A DNA stretch of 64,000 nucleotides, from positions 1 through 64,000 of the forward strand of contig NZ_VIYG01000005.1 of the NCBI RefSeq assembly GCF_009389585.1, read 5' to 3'. Under the pieces are notes generated by a model, which saw nothing but the letters and a program-made list of their open reading frames with translations, was not told the DNA's origin and searched no databases. Positions 25,703 to 34,819 of this stretch are shown here, one piece after another (the first letter of the stretch is position 1; the number at the start of each line of letters is the position of its first letter). Position numbers and translations under genes: made by a program. Source of the DNA: Oceanobacillus sp. CFH 90083 (lineage in GTDB: Bacteria; Bacillota; Bacilli; Bacillales; Amphibacillaceae).

Positions 25703-27250
25703 TTAATACGATGACAGTTGATTTTTTAAATCGGTTAATTCTTCATTATCCGGAAAATATTCTAAACCCTCATCGATAATCGCTTCAATATCCGCAGTGC
25801 CTGCTCCCAGCTCCGAATATAATACTGCCAGGTTATGATACATTTCCGGTACTCTTTCCTCATAATGAATCGCTTCTTCCAAATCTGTGACAGCTTCGAC
25901 ATATTTCGATTCCTGAATATAAGCGTACGAACGATGGAATAGAAAATATGGAATCAAACTAGAATCATCCGTCTGTTCAAGGGCTTCCGTTGTAATAGAA
26001 ATAACCTCCGTGAAGTTATTTTCTTCTATTTGTCTTTCTGCTTCAATTAATTTCAGCTCTGGAGACGCCGCCTGAAACGACCAGCCATAAATAAATAAAC
26101 CGAGACTGAGAACAAGATAGCTGATCAACCCAAGAAATTGATGCTTTCGGCTTTTTTTATTCGGAACATAGGCAGCAGCAGCGATGAAAAATCCACCTGC
26201 CAGCCCTCCCAGATGTGCTGCCATATCAATTTCAGGAACAGTAAACCCGAGAATCAAATTAATCCCTAAAATAAGCATAATTTGCGCACCCATTGTCTGG
26301 AAAAATATTTGTTTATATAGCAGACCAAATAAGAGCAACGCACCAAACAGAGCAAAAATGGCTCCGGATGCTCCTGCGGATACGTGGATAGAAAAGGCAA
26401 AGCTGGCGATAGAACCTGTTAAACCGCCTAGAAAATAGATCATTATAAACCGGATTCTTCCAAAAACCCGCTCAATAGTTGTCCCAAGATAAAATAGGGC
26501 AAGCATATTCATCATTAAATGGAGAAAATCAAGATGTAAAAACATGGATGTGAAAAATCTCCACCATTCCCCTTCCATGACAAGAACATTATAGTTTGCT
26601 CCCAAATCAATTAAATGCCGTATGCTCTCCATATCTCCACTTGTCAGCTGAAAAATAAAGATGAGTACATTTAAAGCTATAAGTATATATGTAAATAACG
26701 GTTTAGAAAATGAAAATATCTTTTTGCGCTTATCCTGCTCTTCCTGTATTTTTTGAAACAGCATATTCTTGCTGTCATTCGCTGCGGCTTCTTTCTCCGT
26801 ATCTGTGAGATGCCTTTCTTTGTCTAAAGGCAAGGAAATATGTAAATCCTGATTTAATTGGCTCATCTTTTCTGTTTCGTCTCCGTCCACAAGATAATAT
26901 ACGTGCATCTTCGGAGATTTCTTTGTTCCTTCACCTTGTGGTTCTTTTAAATCTTCCCAATCATCAACGGGCTGCTCCTGCGCTATATAAATGGAATAAA
27001 ATGTGGCATTTGGTCTTGCAATAGCTTGTCTTATCCGCTGCATCTGCTGATAAGCAATTTGCAGATCCTGCCGCAGACGATTGGCCCAATCAAAAGTTTG
27101 CGGCTTCACACGAACGATAGCGGATTTCCTGTCTATTTTCCGCTCGAGCCATATTTCATCCGTTTTATAGTCACCAGCAATAATTCGAAATCCTTGTTCC
27201 GTTAATTTTTTCACTAGCTCGTACGCTCGATATTGCATTGGTATGTCCAT
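25703..27250 (-). CDS. gluP: Rhomboid intramembrane serine protease GluP (YqgP)
   Basis: The 515-residue protein has a cytoplasmic N-terminal domain (to about 185), a rhomboid core of six to seven helices and a C-terminal TPR-like region (about 385-515, with HRSYAYIQESKYVEAVTDLEEA). The catalytic Ser is in SAGASGAIFALFGALLLF and the catalytic His in DMAAHLGGLAGG. B. subtilis GluP cleaves membrane proteins such as the Mg transporter MgtE with FtsH and affects division. GGGGAGGAT precedes the ATG. Confidence 0.94.
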   Translation of the reverse strand: MDIPMQYRAYELVKKLTEQGFRIIAGDYKTDEIWLERKIDRKSAIVRVKPQTFDWANRLRQDLQIAYQQMQRIRQAIARPNATFYSIYIAQEQPVDDWEDLKEPQGEGTKKSPKMHVYYLVDGDETEKMSQLNQDLHISLPLDKERHLTDTEKEAAANDSKNMLFQKIQEEQDKRKKIFSFSKPLFTYILIALNVLIFIFQLTSGDMESIRHLIDLGANYNVLVMEGEWWRFFTSMFLHLDFLHLMMNMLALFYLGTTIERVFGRIRFIMIYFLGGLTGSIASFAFSIHVSAGASGAIFALFGALLLFGLLYKQIFFQTMGAQIMLILGINLILGFTVPEIDMAAHLGGLAGGFFIAAAAYVPNKKSRKHQFLGLISYLVLSLGLFIYGWSFQAASPELKLIEAERQIEENNFTEVISITTEALEQTDDSSLIPYFLFHRSYAYIQESKYVEAVTDLEEAIHYEERVPEMYHNLAVLYSELGAGTADIEAIIDEGLEYFPDNEELTDLKNQLSSY

Positions 27251-27660
27251 AAATCATCCTCCCCTCATTGAAGCATACCAAATATTTATAATCGGGCGCA
27301 ACCATCGTCACAAAGTGAAACTGCATGGAGCGGGCTCTCTTTTCATCTCTCTCCCCCGCTTGAGACCAAGGAACAAAGGCTGAGTGCGCGACCTCATGTC
27401 GCATGCCCTTTGTGGTCTGTCTCCCGTAGATCCGAACCAACCGGACGGTTACTGACTGTCAGATTTGAAATGACACGATTCCTTATTGCTTGAAGCAGAA
27501 GTCTTACAGCCGGTTACACTGCGATACAGCAGAAGCTATCATCGTCAAAAAACTTCTTTATGCCGCATCAAAGAAATGGATGAATATTTTCTGATGATAA
27601 TAGCCGGCGGCAAAGAGAGAATACATTATTTATTTCGTACAAAGCTGATGGTATATTCGT
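27251..27660. repeat. GC-richer intergenic repeat region upstream of gluP
   Basis: This roughly 400-base stretch has no supported gene. Around 27435-27535 it resembles 32230-32340: both contain a variant of AACCAAYCGG, then TTCCTTATT, CTT and AAGTCTTACAGCC about 100 bases later. Base composition is richer in G and C than the flanking intergenic DNA. Open frames crossing it lack ribosome sites. Confidence 0.5.
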
Positions 27661-27831
27661 TTAAACTGCTTCCTTTTTCTTTTTCAACAAAATAATTTTC
27701 CCAATCAGCGGAACTAAAAACTTCCTTCCTTGTTTCCAACTTAACAGGCTATTTAAAATCCGGTATCTCCATTTCATAAAAATGATAAGCACAGAGAGAA
27801 TCATGACAATCATAAAAATCATACGCAGCAT
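27661..27831 (-). CDS. Small basic membrane protein, unrecognised family
   Basis: A 56-codon frame starts MLRMIFMIVMILSVLIIFMK, one hydrophobic helix, and continues as a strongly basic tail ending LLKKKKEAV. GGAGG lies eight bases before the ATG. The arrangement (N-terminal anchor, positively charged cytoplasmic tail) suits a small membrane peptide. It occupies the place between gluP and yqgN where B. subtilis has yqgO, but I cannot confirm homology. It is short enough to be missed by length-filtered calling. Confidence 0.65.
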   Translation of the reverse strand: MLRMIFMIVMILSVLIIFMKWRYRILNSLLSWKQGRKFLVPLIGKIILLKKKKEAV

Positions 27832-27914
27832 ATTGCCGGCCTCCTTTGATAAATGATGTTATCCGTTTTTTCTTTCACATCATTTATTGTCAACAAAGGA
27901 AGGAATCTTATGCA

Positions 27915-28493
27915 TTAGATATGCTGTTTAGGTATTTTTATCATACGTTCCTCTGTTATCATCTGTTCCACAGGCAAATCATAGCTTGCTCTTGGAATTT
28001 TGTCGACAATTTGCTGTTCACTGCAAAGCGCAATTGTTGCTCCTGTATAATCAGCCAGCATTCGATCATAATACCCGCCTCCATAGCCAATCCGGTAACC
28101 GTCCTTATCAAAGACAACCCCCGGCACAAGCAGCAAATCAATCACATTTGACTGGATTGGCTTTGTTTTTTCAGGAATTGGTTCCTTTATCCCTGCATAA
28201 CCATCTTGAATTTGATTTGCCTGACGCCAAGCATAATATTGCATTTCTTTTGTTTTTACAATACATTTGGGGGATGCAACTACCTTACCTTGTTCCCACG
28301 CTTTTTCAATAATTGGATATGTATTCCACTCTATAGCTGTTGAAATGGTAATTCCAATCGTTGATGCCTGCTGAAATACAGGATTTGCAAATAATTGCTG
28401 CTGCATTTTTTCTTCTATCTTTTTTCGTTCATACTCAGACAGCCTGCTTACATATTTCAGCATTTTTTGGCGAATTATCTTTTTTTCTGACAT
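27915..28493 (-). CDS. yqgN: 5-formyltetrahydrofolate cyclo-ligase
   Basis: The 192-residue enzyme converts 5-formyl-THF to 5,10-methenyl-THF with ATP. The C-terminal signature is clear: LLLVPGVVFDKDGYRIGYGGGYYDRML near residues 115-140, and an N-terminal basic helix (KKIIRQKMLKYVSRL) binds the substrate phosphate. The longer open frame upstream runs into the rpmG terminator, so the ATG at 28493 with GGGGTG before it is preferred. Position matches B. subtilis yqgN. Confidence 0.92.
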   Translation of the reverse strand: MSEKKIIRQKMLKYVSRLSEYERKKIEEKMQQQLFANPVFQQASTIGITISTAIEWNTYPIIEKAWEQGKVVASPKCIVKTKEMQYYAWRQANQIQDGYAGIKEPIPEKTKPIQSNVIDLLLVPGVVFDKDGYRIGYGGGYYDRMLADYTGATIALCSEQQIVDKIPRASYDLPVEQMITEERMIKIPKQHI

Positions 28494-28530
28494 GGCAGAT
28501 GCACCCCGATTCATTTTATACTTAAAGTGT

Positions 28531-28572
28531 AAAAAACTCTTATCCAATAGTATATCAGATAAGAGTTTTTTA
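28531..28572 (-). terminator. Terminator of rpmG
   Basis: On the minus strand AAAAAACTCTTATC and GATAAGAGTTTTTT pair across about 12 bases, just after the rpmG stop. Confidence 0.85.
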
Positions 28573-28579
28573 TAATTGC

Positions 28580-28729
28580 TTATTTTGTTTCACGGTGTAG
28601 GGTATGTTTTTTAAGACGTGGTGAGTATTTCATAAGCTCAATACGCTCAGGATTTTTACGTTTGTTTTTTGTAGAAATATAGTTACGATCTCCTGTTTCC
28701 GTGCAAGCTAACGTTATATTTACGCGCAT
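28580..28729 (-). CDS. rpmG: 50S ribosomal protein L33, zinc-free type
   Basis: The 49-residue protein [20 protein letters not shown], continuing to [15 protein letters not shown], is L33. It lacks the paired CxxC motifs of the zinc-binding form and so matches the C-minus type (as RpmGB of B. subtilis), used when zinc is scarce or constitutively. GGAGGG precedes the ATG. A clean SigA promoter lies about 60 bases upstream. It is too short for many gene callers. Confidence 0.95.
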   Translation of the reverse strand: MRVNITLACTETGDRNYISTKNKRKNPERIELMKYSPRLKKHTLHRETK

Positions 28730-28786
28730 ATCTATCCCTCCAAACTTTTCAACTTGCCTTTTTACAAAACTGTACAGACTTTAATT

Positions 28787-28815
28787 ATATTATCAAAGTT
28801 TCTTCAATTTATCAA
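28787..28815 (-). promoter_or_regulatory. SigA promoter of rpmG
   Basis: On the minus strand TTGATA (28815-28810) and TAATAT (28792-28787) are 17 bases apart. Confidence 0.7.
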
Positions 28816-28966
28816 GAAAGTTTCTTAAAAGAATAATAAATCTTTTCCTGCCTTGATTTATAGAGGCTGAGGCAATCTATTATTGTGATTTCTCCTGCTT
28901 TTAGCATAGTCACTGCTTTTATTTTATGGTATAACTATAAAAGATACGTAAAGGGAGGGAAAGAAA

Positions 28967-29197
28967 ATGTTATTTGCCATTTTGGCAGTTATTGTAATTG
29001 GCATTGTTCTATTTATTCTATCGTTTTTTATTAACGACCGTCTTGAAGAAGTAGAAAGCCAGCTTGAACAATTGTCAATTACAACCATGCAGGATACATA
29101 TCAGTTGAAAAAGAAAGTATCTGTTTTAGAAGAAGAATTATTACCTCAAAAAATATCAGATGATGCGATACCGCCTCATTCTAAAAATAATAACTAG
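28967..29197 (+). CDS. Small single-span membrane protein with coiled coil
   Basis: The 76-residue protein has one hydrophobic helix at the N-terminus ([20 protein letters not shown]) followed by a heptad-like stretch ([19 protein letters not shown] and [13 protein letters not shown]) and a short polar tail. GGGAGGGA precedes the ATG. It lies 12 bases before an MltG-like gene, so the two probably form an operon. I do not recognise the family and assign no function. Confidence 0.75.
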   Translation: MLFAILAVIVIGIVLFILSFFINDRLEEVESQLEQLSITTMQDTYQLKKKVSVLEEELLPQKISDDAIPPHSKNNN

Positions 29198-29209
29198 AGG
29201 AGTATTATC

Positions 29210-29830
29210 ATGAAACAACATGTAAGAGCGTTTGCTGTCGGTTTGTTAACCAGTGGAGCTTTGCTTCTCGCTATATATCTGTTTGGTAATCAATCCTCCG
29301 GTAATCTGGCAGACACCGAGCCGGATGAGTTAATTTCAGTTCTCGAAGATCGAGGATATGCTGTATTGACCCAGGACGAATATATCGCATATATTGTCGG
29401 CAGAGCGGATCCGGAAGAGGCTGAGACAGACTCAGATGCAGATGAAGCTGCTGAAGCAGATGCAAACAATGACGCTGAAGAGAATGAAAGTACGGACGAA
29501 GATGAAGAAGCATCCGAAGAAAACGGAAGCGATGAGGAAAGCAATGAGAATGCAGAGGGTAACAATAACAACTCTGATGGAAATGAAGATGAAGAGGTAT
29601 CCGAAGAATCAGATGTTATTGAAGTAGAAATTACATTAGAAGATGGTGCGCCGCCTTCCACAATCAGTAACGCTTTAGAAGATGCCGGCCTTATTGATGA
29701 TGCATGGGATTTTAATGATTTCCTGGAAGATAATGATTTAAGCGGAAGTGTTAAGCCGGGAACCTACGAAATCAATAGTGAGATGTCCTTCAGTGAGATC
29801 GGTGACATCATTACAACATATTCCGAATAA
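29210..29830 (+). CDS. Membrane-anchored protein with MltG-like C-terminal domain
   Basis: The 206-residue protein has an N-terminal anchor (VGLLTSGALLLAIYLFG), a short helical region (LISVLEDRGYAVLTQDEYIA), a very acidic linker of about 70 residues rich in Glu, Asp and Asn (about 70-140), and a C-terminal domain. That last domain, ITLEDGAPPSTISNALEDAG followed by DDNDLSGSVKPGTYEINS with variations, resembles the LysM-like part of endolytic transglycosylase MltG but lacks its catalytic domain. A role near peptidoglycan is inferred. GAGGAG precedes the ATG. It may be co-transcribed with the upstream small membrane gene. Confidence 0.75.
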   Translation: MKQHVRAFAVGLLTSGALLLAIYLFGNQSSGNLADTEPDELISVLEDRGYAVLTQDEYIAYIVGRADPEEAETDSDADEAAEADANNDAEENESTDEDEEASEENGSDEESNENAEGNNNNSDGNEDEEVSEESDVIEVEITLEDGAPPSTISNALEDAGLIDDAWDFNDFLEDNDLSGSVKPGTYEINSEMSFSEIGDIITTYSE

Positions 29831-29930
29831 AATCAACTGCTTTGAAAGAAAACGTGGTAAGCCAGGAGAACTGGGATTCGCCCCATCAAAACCACACTTG
29901 ATTTCCTAAAAGCTTTGTACTTTCTTAAAT
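29831..29930. repeat. Intergenic repeat fragment
   Basis: GGTAAGCCAGGAG, then GGATTCGCCCCATCAAAACC at 29875-29894, matches related copies near 32213, 35212, 38021 and 39579. No gene is seen here. Confidence 0.55.
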
Positions 29931-29968
29931 AAAAAACTTCCACCCATTCACTTGGGTGGAAGTTTTTT
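29931..29968. terminator. Bidirectional terminator between the MltG-like gene and pbpA
   Basis: AAAAAACTTCCACCCA pairs perfectly with its complement over a five-base loop, and the genes converge. Confidence 0.88.
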
Positions 29969-32066
29969 ATTCTTCCTCTTCACTATCCTCTGCTTCTTCA
30001 TCATGCTCTTCTTTGATTTCAAAATACGTATCTAAAATACGTTCGCCGATTCTTAAATTGATTTGATTTCCTTCACTGATCCCAACATTGGGAACCACAA
30101 CCGCAAAGGCAACTTCTGGCTCATCAAACGGTGCATAGCCGACCAGCGTTAAATTATTCAAATCAAACTTCTCTCCATCGACAAATTCCGCTGTCTCTGC
30201 TGTACCTGTTTTACCAGCCGGATTATAGGACTTATTTTGAAAAAAACCACGCCCTGTCCCCTGTGATCCTTGATAGGCACGGCGGAAGCCTTCCTGCACA
30301 CGGCTAATTTCATCATCTGTCATATTTACCCGGTTCATTACCGTTGTATTTTTTGAATAATACAATGGTCCAAGCTCATCTAAAGAAGCAATGGGGTCGT
30401 GGACCTGCTTTAAGAAATGAGGCTGGACACGATAGCCGTCGTTGGCAATGGTAGATACATATTGCGCCAGCTGCAGGGTAGTATACGTATCATACTGACC
30501 AATAGCAAAGTCAAGGATATTACCAGGGTTATCCGGTGTATCTCCTCTATACCCCGTATTTTCATATGGATAATCAATACCTGTTGTCGCTCCTAAACCA
30601 AACTGGTTAAAGTAATTTTGCAGAGTTTGTAAGGTTGATTTCATATCAATACCTAAACTTGCATTATGCGGCATTGGATAACGATAATCTCCGCCTAACC
30701 GTAAAGCAACATAAAACATATATACGTTAGAAGACCTCTCTAAAGCACTTAAATCATCCACTGCTCCCATCGGTGAAACAGATTTCTTCACTTCACTTCC
30801 CGCAAGCTGCATCGGGGCATCATTGAAGACTTCTCCGGGTGAAAGAACATCCGAGTCATAACCAGCCAGAATCGTTGCTCCTTTGATACTCGAACCAGGT
30901 TCGTGCGCATTGGCCAGAGCCATAAACGCCGCATCATTATATTCATCCTTCTCTGCATCATAATCCACGCCGGATATTGCCAGAAGCTCTCCGGTTTTCG
31001 GGTTCATCACAACAGCATAAGCGTTTGTGGCAAACCGGTTCGCGTAGGGGCTTCTTGATTTCATCGACTGCATCTCATCTAATATAATATCATCCACTTC
31101 TTTTTGAAAATCTAAATCAGTTGTTAAAACTAAATCTTTGCCCCGTTCTCCTGCAACAATGGTCTCTGATCCGACAATCGACCCATTTTGCCGGGTTGTA
31201 TATTGGATTTGCTCTTTCCGTCCGCGCAGAAAGTCTTCATACTGCTCTTCCAGACCACTTCTGCCGACACGATCATTCCGACTGTACCCTTTTGTCAGAT
31301 AGGCGCTCAAATCTTCTGCGGGAATACCCTGCTCCTGGCTTGAAATACTGCCTAAAATACTTGTTAACGTATTTCCGTTTGGATAAACACGATTCCAATC
31401 CGTAGTAGCGTTAATACCAGGCAATTCATCCAGATTTTCTGCTACGGAAGCATATTCCTCTGCTGTCACACCTTCGTTTTTCACAACCTGTGGCGTCAGC
31501 GCATATGCTTTATCCAGCTCTTTTTTAATCGCAATAATTTCCATTTCTTCATCTGAAAAATCTGCAATTTCTTCATCGGTAATTAATTCGAGCGTTGCAT
31601 TATACACCTCGGAATTCTCCATCTCCTCGGTCTCAATTTCTTCCAATCTTTCTTCTATCTCTTCTTGATGCAACAATAAATAATATTCTCTTTTATCCCT
31701 GTCAGTGATGCGATTCATTATTTTTTCATTATCACTCATATTAATATATTGCGCTAATTTTTCCGCTACCTTTAGACGATCTTCTGCCTGAACACCTTTA
31801 GGAGGGGTATACGTAATGGAATACATCGCTTCATTATCTACAATAATTTGTCCATTCGTATCAAAAATCTTCCCCCGCGGTACAGGCACACTCGTTGTAT
31901 CTAAATTGGTTCTCTCAATTTCATCCTGATAGGCTTCCCCATTTAAAATCTGAACGACACCCAGCTGAAGTATGAGTGCAGAAAATAATAAGAAAATAGC
32001 AAAGAAAAGAATATTCATACGAATAGGAAGCTGCGCCCGTTTTTTCTTTTTCTTCTTGTCTACCAC
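29967..32066 (-). CDS. pbpA: Class B penicillin-binding protein PBP2A, elongation transpeptidase
   Basis: The 699-residue protein cross-links peptidoglycan during cylindrical wall growth. It has a basic cytoplasmic start, one anchor (MNILFFAIFLLFSALILQLG near 20), a dimerisation domain and the transpeptidase domain. Catalytic motifs are SxxK in GSSIKGATI, SxN in RSSNVYMFY and KTG in PAGKTGTAE. The C-terminus is very acidic. An in-frame ATG lies six codons upstream, but AAGGAGG is inside that extension, six bases before the GTG at 32066, so I start there. Position beside yqgE and sodA matches B. subtilis pbpA. Confidence 0.94.
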   Translation of the reverse strand: MVDKKKKKKRAQLPIRMNILFFAIFLLFSALILQLGVVQILNGEAYQDEIERTNLDTTSVPVPRGKIFDTNGQIIVDNEAMYSITYTPPKGVQAEDRLKVAEKLAQYINMSDNEKIMNRITDRDKREYYLLLHQEEIEERLEEIETEEMENSEVYNATLELITDEEIADFSDEEMEIIAIKKELDKAYALTPQVVKNEGVTAEEYASVAENLDELPGINATTDWNRVYPNGNTLTSILGSISSQEQGIPAEDLSAYLTKGYSRNDRVGRSGLEEQYEDFLRGRKEQIQYTTRQNGSIVGSETIVAGERGKDLVLTTDLDFQKEVDDIILDEMQSMKSRSPYANRFATNAYAVVMNPKTGELLAISGVDYDAEKDEYNDAAFMALANAHEPGSSIKGATILAGYDSDVLSPGEVFNDAPMQLAGSEVKKSVSPMGAVDDLSALERSSNVYMFYVALRLGGDYRYPMPHNASLGIDMKSTLQTLQNYFNQFGLGATTGIDYPYENTGYRGDTPDNPGNILDFAIGQYDTYTTLQLAQYVSTIANDGYRVQPHFLKQVHDPIASLDELGPLYYSKNTTVMNRVNMTDDEISRVQEGFRRAYQGSQGTGRGFFQNKSYNPAGKTGTAETAEFVDGEKFDLNNLTLVGYAPFDEPEVAFAVVVPNVGISEGNQINLRIGERILDTYFEIKEEHDEEAEDSEEEE

Positions 32067-32205
32067 TTTTTTCCTCCTTCGCATATATTTTAAGCTTACA
32101 AAGCATTACCTTATATGGCTCTTTTAAAAGTATAAGCAACAAATCATGTATATGCATCTTTTTAAACACCTAAATTATATTGTGGAGCGAATAAGGCTTA
32201 AACTG

Positions 32206-32345
32206 CGATTATTCGCCCCATCAAAACCGTTGTTCGTTAACCAATCGGGCTGTTACGGGCATTTAGATATTCCGCTTAGAAGTGATATACTTCCTTATTT
32301 CTTATAGTCGGAGTCTTACAGCCAAACTGCAATAAGGACTACTGT
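32206..32345. repeat. Dispersed intergenic repeat between yqgE and pbpA
   Basis: GCGATTATTCGCCCCATC with AAAACCG following opens the element. AACCAATCGGGC, TTCCTTATTTCTTATAG and AGTCTTACAGCC then parallel the sequence at 27435-27535. It is richer in G and C than its surroundings. No gene or clear terminator is visible. Confidence 0.55.
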
Positions 32346-32360
32346 TTGATTTTACCACAT

Positions 32361-33638
32361 TTAACGACTTTTTTCGTCCGTAAAATCTTCTTTTAATGCG
32401 ATTTTTTGTTTTTTTGCCGGTCCAATAAAAATATTTCGGATGCAAAAATAAATGATCGCATGTCCTGCTCCAAATACAATCAATAATGCTGGTATAATCG
32501 TATCATGCGGGAATAGAAGCATACCAAATATAAATACAGCAATCGATGCAATTCTTCCCAGATTCAAATAAATTTCCCGGACAACAATATACTCCACTCT
32601 TCTCTCACTTACCATTCGCGCCCTGCCGATAACATCATAGGTCAGTGATTGATACGGAACTGTCAGAATGGGAAAAGCAATACCAATAATGATTGCGTAC
32701 ACAATTAACCAGAGCAGGCTCATTTCAAAAATAATAATAAATATAGACGCAAACAGCAGGATACCGCCAAATAAAATAGCCTTTTTCCGTAAAGCCGGCT
32801 TAATCCATTTCAAAGCGACAAAATAAAAAATAATCGATAATCCGGAAAGAAATAAATTGAAAACCCCTAAAACTAGCTCACTGTTGGTAACCAGAAAAAT
32901 CCAGATGGTAATATAAAACCCGTAAATTCCTTCTCTCAGTCCTTGGAAAAAATGAGCATGTAAAATGCGCCGCCAATTTTTATTTCTCTTTCTTTCATTA
33001 ATGACAGCAGCTAAAGCAAAGCTCCCCCTGCTGCCTTTTCGTATGATAAAAAAACTGGCAATAATAGCAGCAATAAATAAGGTTAAAGAGATAATAAAAA
33101 TAACCGTGTACCCAACATCACCGGCCATTTTTGAAATCATCCATCCTGCAAGCAAGGGACCAACCATACCGGCAAATGATGTAAGTGTCCCTGAAATACT
33201 ATTAAACCAATCCCTTGTATCCGGCTCCGTTATTTCAAATGTCAGCACATAATACGCCAGCCAGAAAAAACCATAGCCGATTCCTAATAAACAGCCGAGA
33301 ATAAAATTATAATATGCTGCCAATTCGCCAATCCAAAGGACGAATAAGAAAAAGAAGCATAAGAAAAGAATACCAATTCGTAATATAATGATGCGATCGA
33401 TTTTTTTAGATAATTTTCCCGCATAAATAAAAGATAACGCCTGGAATACATAGCTTGCTAAATGATAATTGGCAATCACAAAAAAGTCCCCGGATTGCTT
33501 CCAAAGATAGACATTGACAAAGGTATTGGATAAAAAGATTCCTGCAGCATACAGAACACCGATAAGCAGGAGAATCCAAAGATCCCGATATTCATCTTTT
33601 TGTTGTTTATATCTTCTATATTGCTGGTGTAATTGCAT
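32361..33638 (-). CDS. yqgE: MFS-type transporter YqgE
   Basis: The 425-residue protein has about 11-12 hydrophobic helices and starts with a basic, Gln-rich cytoplasmic tail. The segment LASYVFQALSFIYAGKLSKKIDR carries the loop 2-3 region, and GYGFFWLAYYVLTFEITEPDTRDWFN is characteristic of the YqgE-like MFS group. The substrate is unknown. It lies between pbpA and sodA as in B. subtilis. AGGAGTCG, in the minus-strand leader, serves as ribosome site. Confidence 0.82.
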   Translation of the reverse strand: MQLHQQYRRYKQQKDEYRDLWILLLIGVLYAAGIFLSNTFVNVYLWKQSGDFFVIANYHLASYVFQALSFIYAGKLSKKIDRIIILRIGILFLCFFFLFVLWIGELAAYYNFILGCLLGIGYGFFWLAYYVLTFEITEPDTRDWFNSISGTLTSFAGMVGPLLAGWMISKMAGDVGYTVIFIISLTLFIAAIIASFFIIRKGSRGSFALAAVINERKRNKNWRRILHAHFFQGLREGIYGFYITIWIFLVTNSELVLGVFNLFLSGLSIIFYFVALKWIKPALRKKAILFGGILLFASIFIIIFEMSLLWLIVYAIIIGIAFPILTVPYQSLTYDVIGRARMVSERRVEYIVVREIYLNLGRIASIAVFIFGMLLFPHDTIIPALLIVFGAGHAIIYFCIRNIFIGPAKKQKIALKEDFTDEKSR

Positions 33639-33687
33639 AAGAAAACGACTCCTTCACTTTCTATTTTTAGCGAAGGAATCGTATCTA

Positions 33688-33733
33688 TACAAAAAGCTTG
33701 CAGAAACGTAAAGTTAACTGCAAGCTTTTTGTA
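33688..33733 (-). terminator. Terminator of sodA
   Basis: TACAAAAAGCTTGCAG pairs perfectly with CTGCAAGCTTTTTGTA, just past the sodA stop. Confidence 0.85.
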
Positions 33734-33743
33734 TTATTCATTA

Positions 33744-34355
33744 TTATTTCGCAGCTTCGTAGTTACTTGCTACTTGATCCCAGCTTACTACATTCCAGAA
33801 TGCAGAAATATATTCCGGGCGTTTGTTTTGATATTTAAGATAGTATGCATGCTCCCATACATCTAATCCTAATAATGGTGTCTTCCCTTCTGTTAATGGG
33901 GAATCCTGGTTTGGCGTGCTTGTAATTTCAAGCTCACCGTTATTTAATACGAGCCATGCCCAGCCTGAACCGAAACGTCCGGCTGCTGCCGCTGCAAAGT
34001 CTTCTTTAAACTGATCAAAGGAGCCGAATTTGCTGTTGATTTTATCAGCCAGCTCTCCTGCCGGCTCACCGCCGCCATTTGGAGATAATAACGTCCAGAA
34101 AAAGCTGTGGTTAGCATGTCCGCCTCCATTATTGCGTACTGCTGTGCGGATGCTTTCCGGAACCGCATCCAGATCAGCCACAAGCGCTTCAATGGATTTG
34201 TTTTGCAGATCTTCATGTCCTTCTAGTGCATCATTTAACTTTGTCACGTAGGTGTTGTGATGCTTCGTATGGTGAATGTTCATTGTTTCTTTATCGATAG
34301 ATGGTTCCAATGCATCGTATGCATAAGGTAGTTCTGGTAATTCGAATTTTGCCAT
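33744..34355 (-). CDS. sodA: Manganese superoxide dismutase
   Basis: The 203-residue enzyme disproportionates superoxide in the cytoplasm. The metal ligands are visible: His in [13 protein letters not shown] near residue 28, His in [10 protein letters not shown] near 82, Asp and His in [16 protein letters not shown] near 165-169. Gly and Gln placement (GGGEPAG, NQDSPL) fits Mn preference but cannot be proven here. GAGGAGGAG precedes the ATG. Position next to pbpA/yqgE matches B. subtilis sodA. Confidence 0.97.
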   Translation of the reverse strand: MAKFELPELPYAYDALEPSIDKETMNIHHTKHHNTYVTKLNDALEGHEDLQNKSIEALVADLDAVPESIRTAVRNNGGGHANHSFFWTLLSPNGGGEPAGELADKINSKFGSFDQFKEDFAAAAAGRFGSGWAWLVLNNGELEITSTPNQDSPLTEGKTPLLGLDVWEHAYYLKYQNKRPEYISAFWNVVSWDQVASNYEAAK

Positions 34356-34556
34356 GGATAACTCCTCCTCTAAAATAAATGATGGTATTTAAGATCCTCC
34401 ATTATTAAGGTATCAAAGGAAAGAATTTCTTGCAAATATTTTGCACCAGAATACATCATTTATTCCTTGTAAAGTAATCGTTTTAATAAAGTTCATTATT
34501 CGCCACATCATAGATCCGCATTCAGGTTATCCACGTTTAAAAGTTAAAAAATATAC

Positions 34557-34584
34557 AAAAAAACAAGCATGCATGCTTGTTTTT
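34557..34584 (-). terminator. Terminator after the tRNA cluster
   Basis: AAAAACAAGCATGC is followed by its own complement ATGCTTGTTTTT, forming a stem at the 3' end of tRNA-Phe on the minus strand. Confidence 0.75.
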
Positions 34585-34588
34585 AAGA

Positions 34589-34661
<73 letters not shown>

Positions 34662-34715
34662 GTAGGATAAGCTTTCGTATAAAAAGCTCCACAATATTCT
34701 CTTGTAAAATATGTA

Positions 34716-34808
34716 TGGAGGAGGTAGAGGGATGCGAACCCCCGCGCGGCTTGACCCGCCTGTCGGGCTTCAAGACCGAACCCTTCAGCCAGACTTGGGT
34801 ATACCTCC
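34716..34808 (-). tRNA. tRNA-Ser (TGA), with several unusual positions
   Basis: The class II tRNA shape is clear: acceptor GGAGGTA with TACCTCC, anticodon loop CTTGAAG and a long variable arm (GGCGGGTCAAGCCGC). CCA is encoded at 34716-34718. Four features are abnormal. The discriminator is T instead of G. Position 58 in the T-loop is C (TTCGCAT) instead of the near-universal A. Position 38 is G, and pair 31-39 is a T-C mismatch. It may be a decaying copy. Confidence 0.75.
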
Positions 34809-34819
34809 GTAAAGAATAA

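Noticed and set aside
27171-27440. Open frame of 89 codons overlapping gluP
   Set aside because: It overlaps the gluP start and repeat DNA and has no ribosome site or family resemblance.
29290-29661. Ser-rich open frame opposite the MltG-like gene
   Set aside because: It is the antisense shadow of an acidic Glu/Asp-codon linker.
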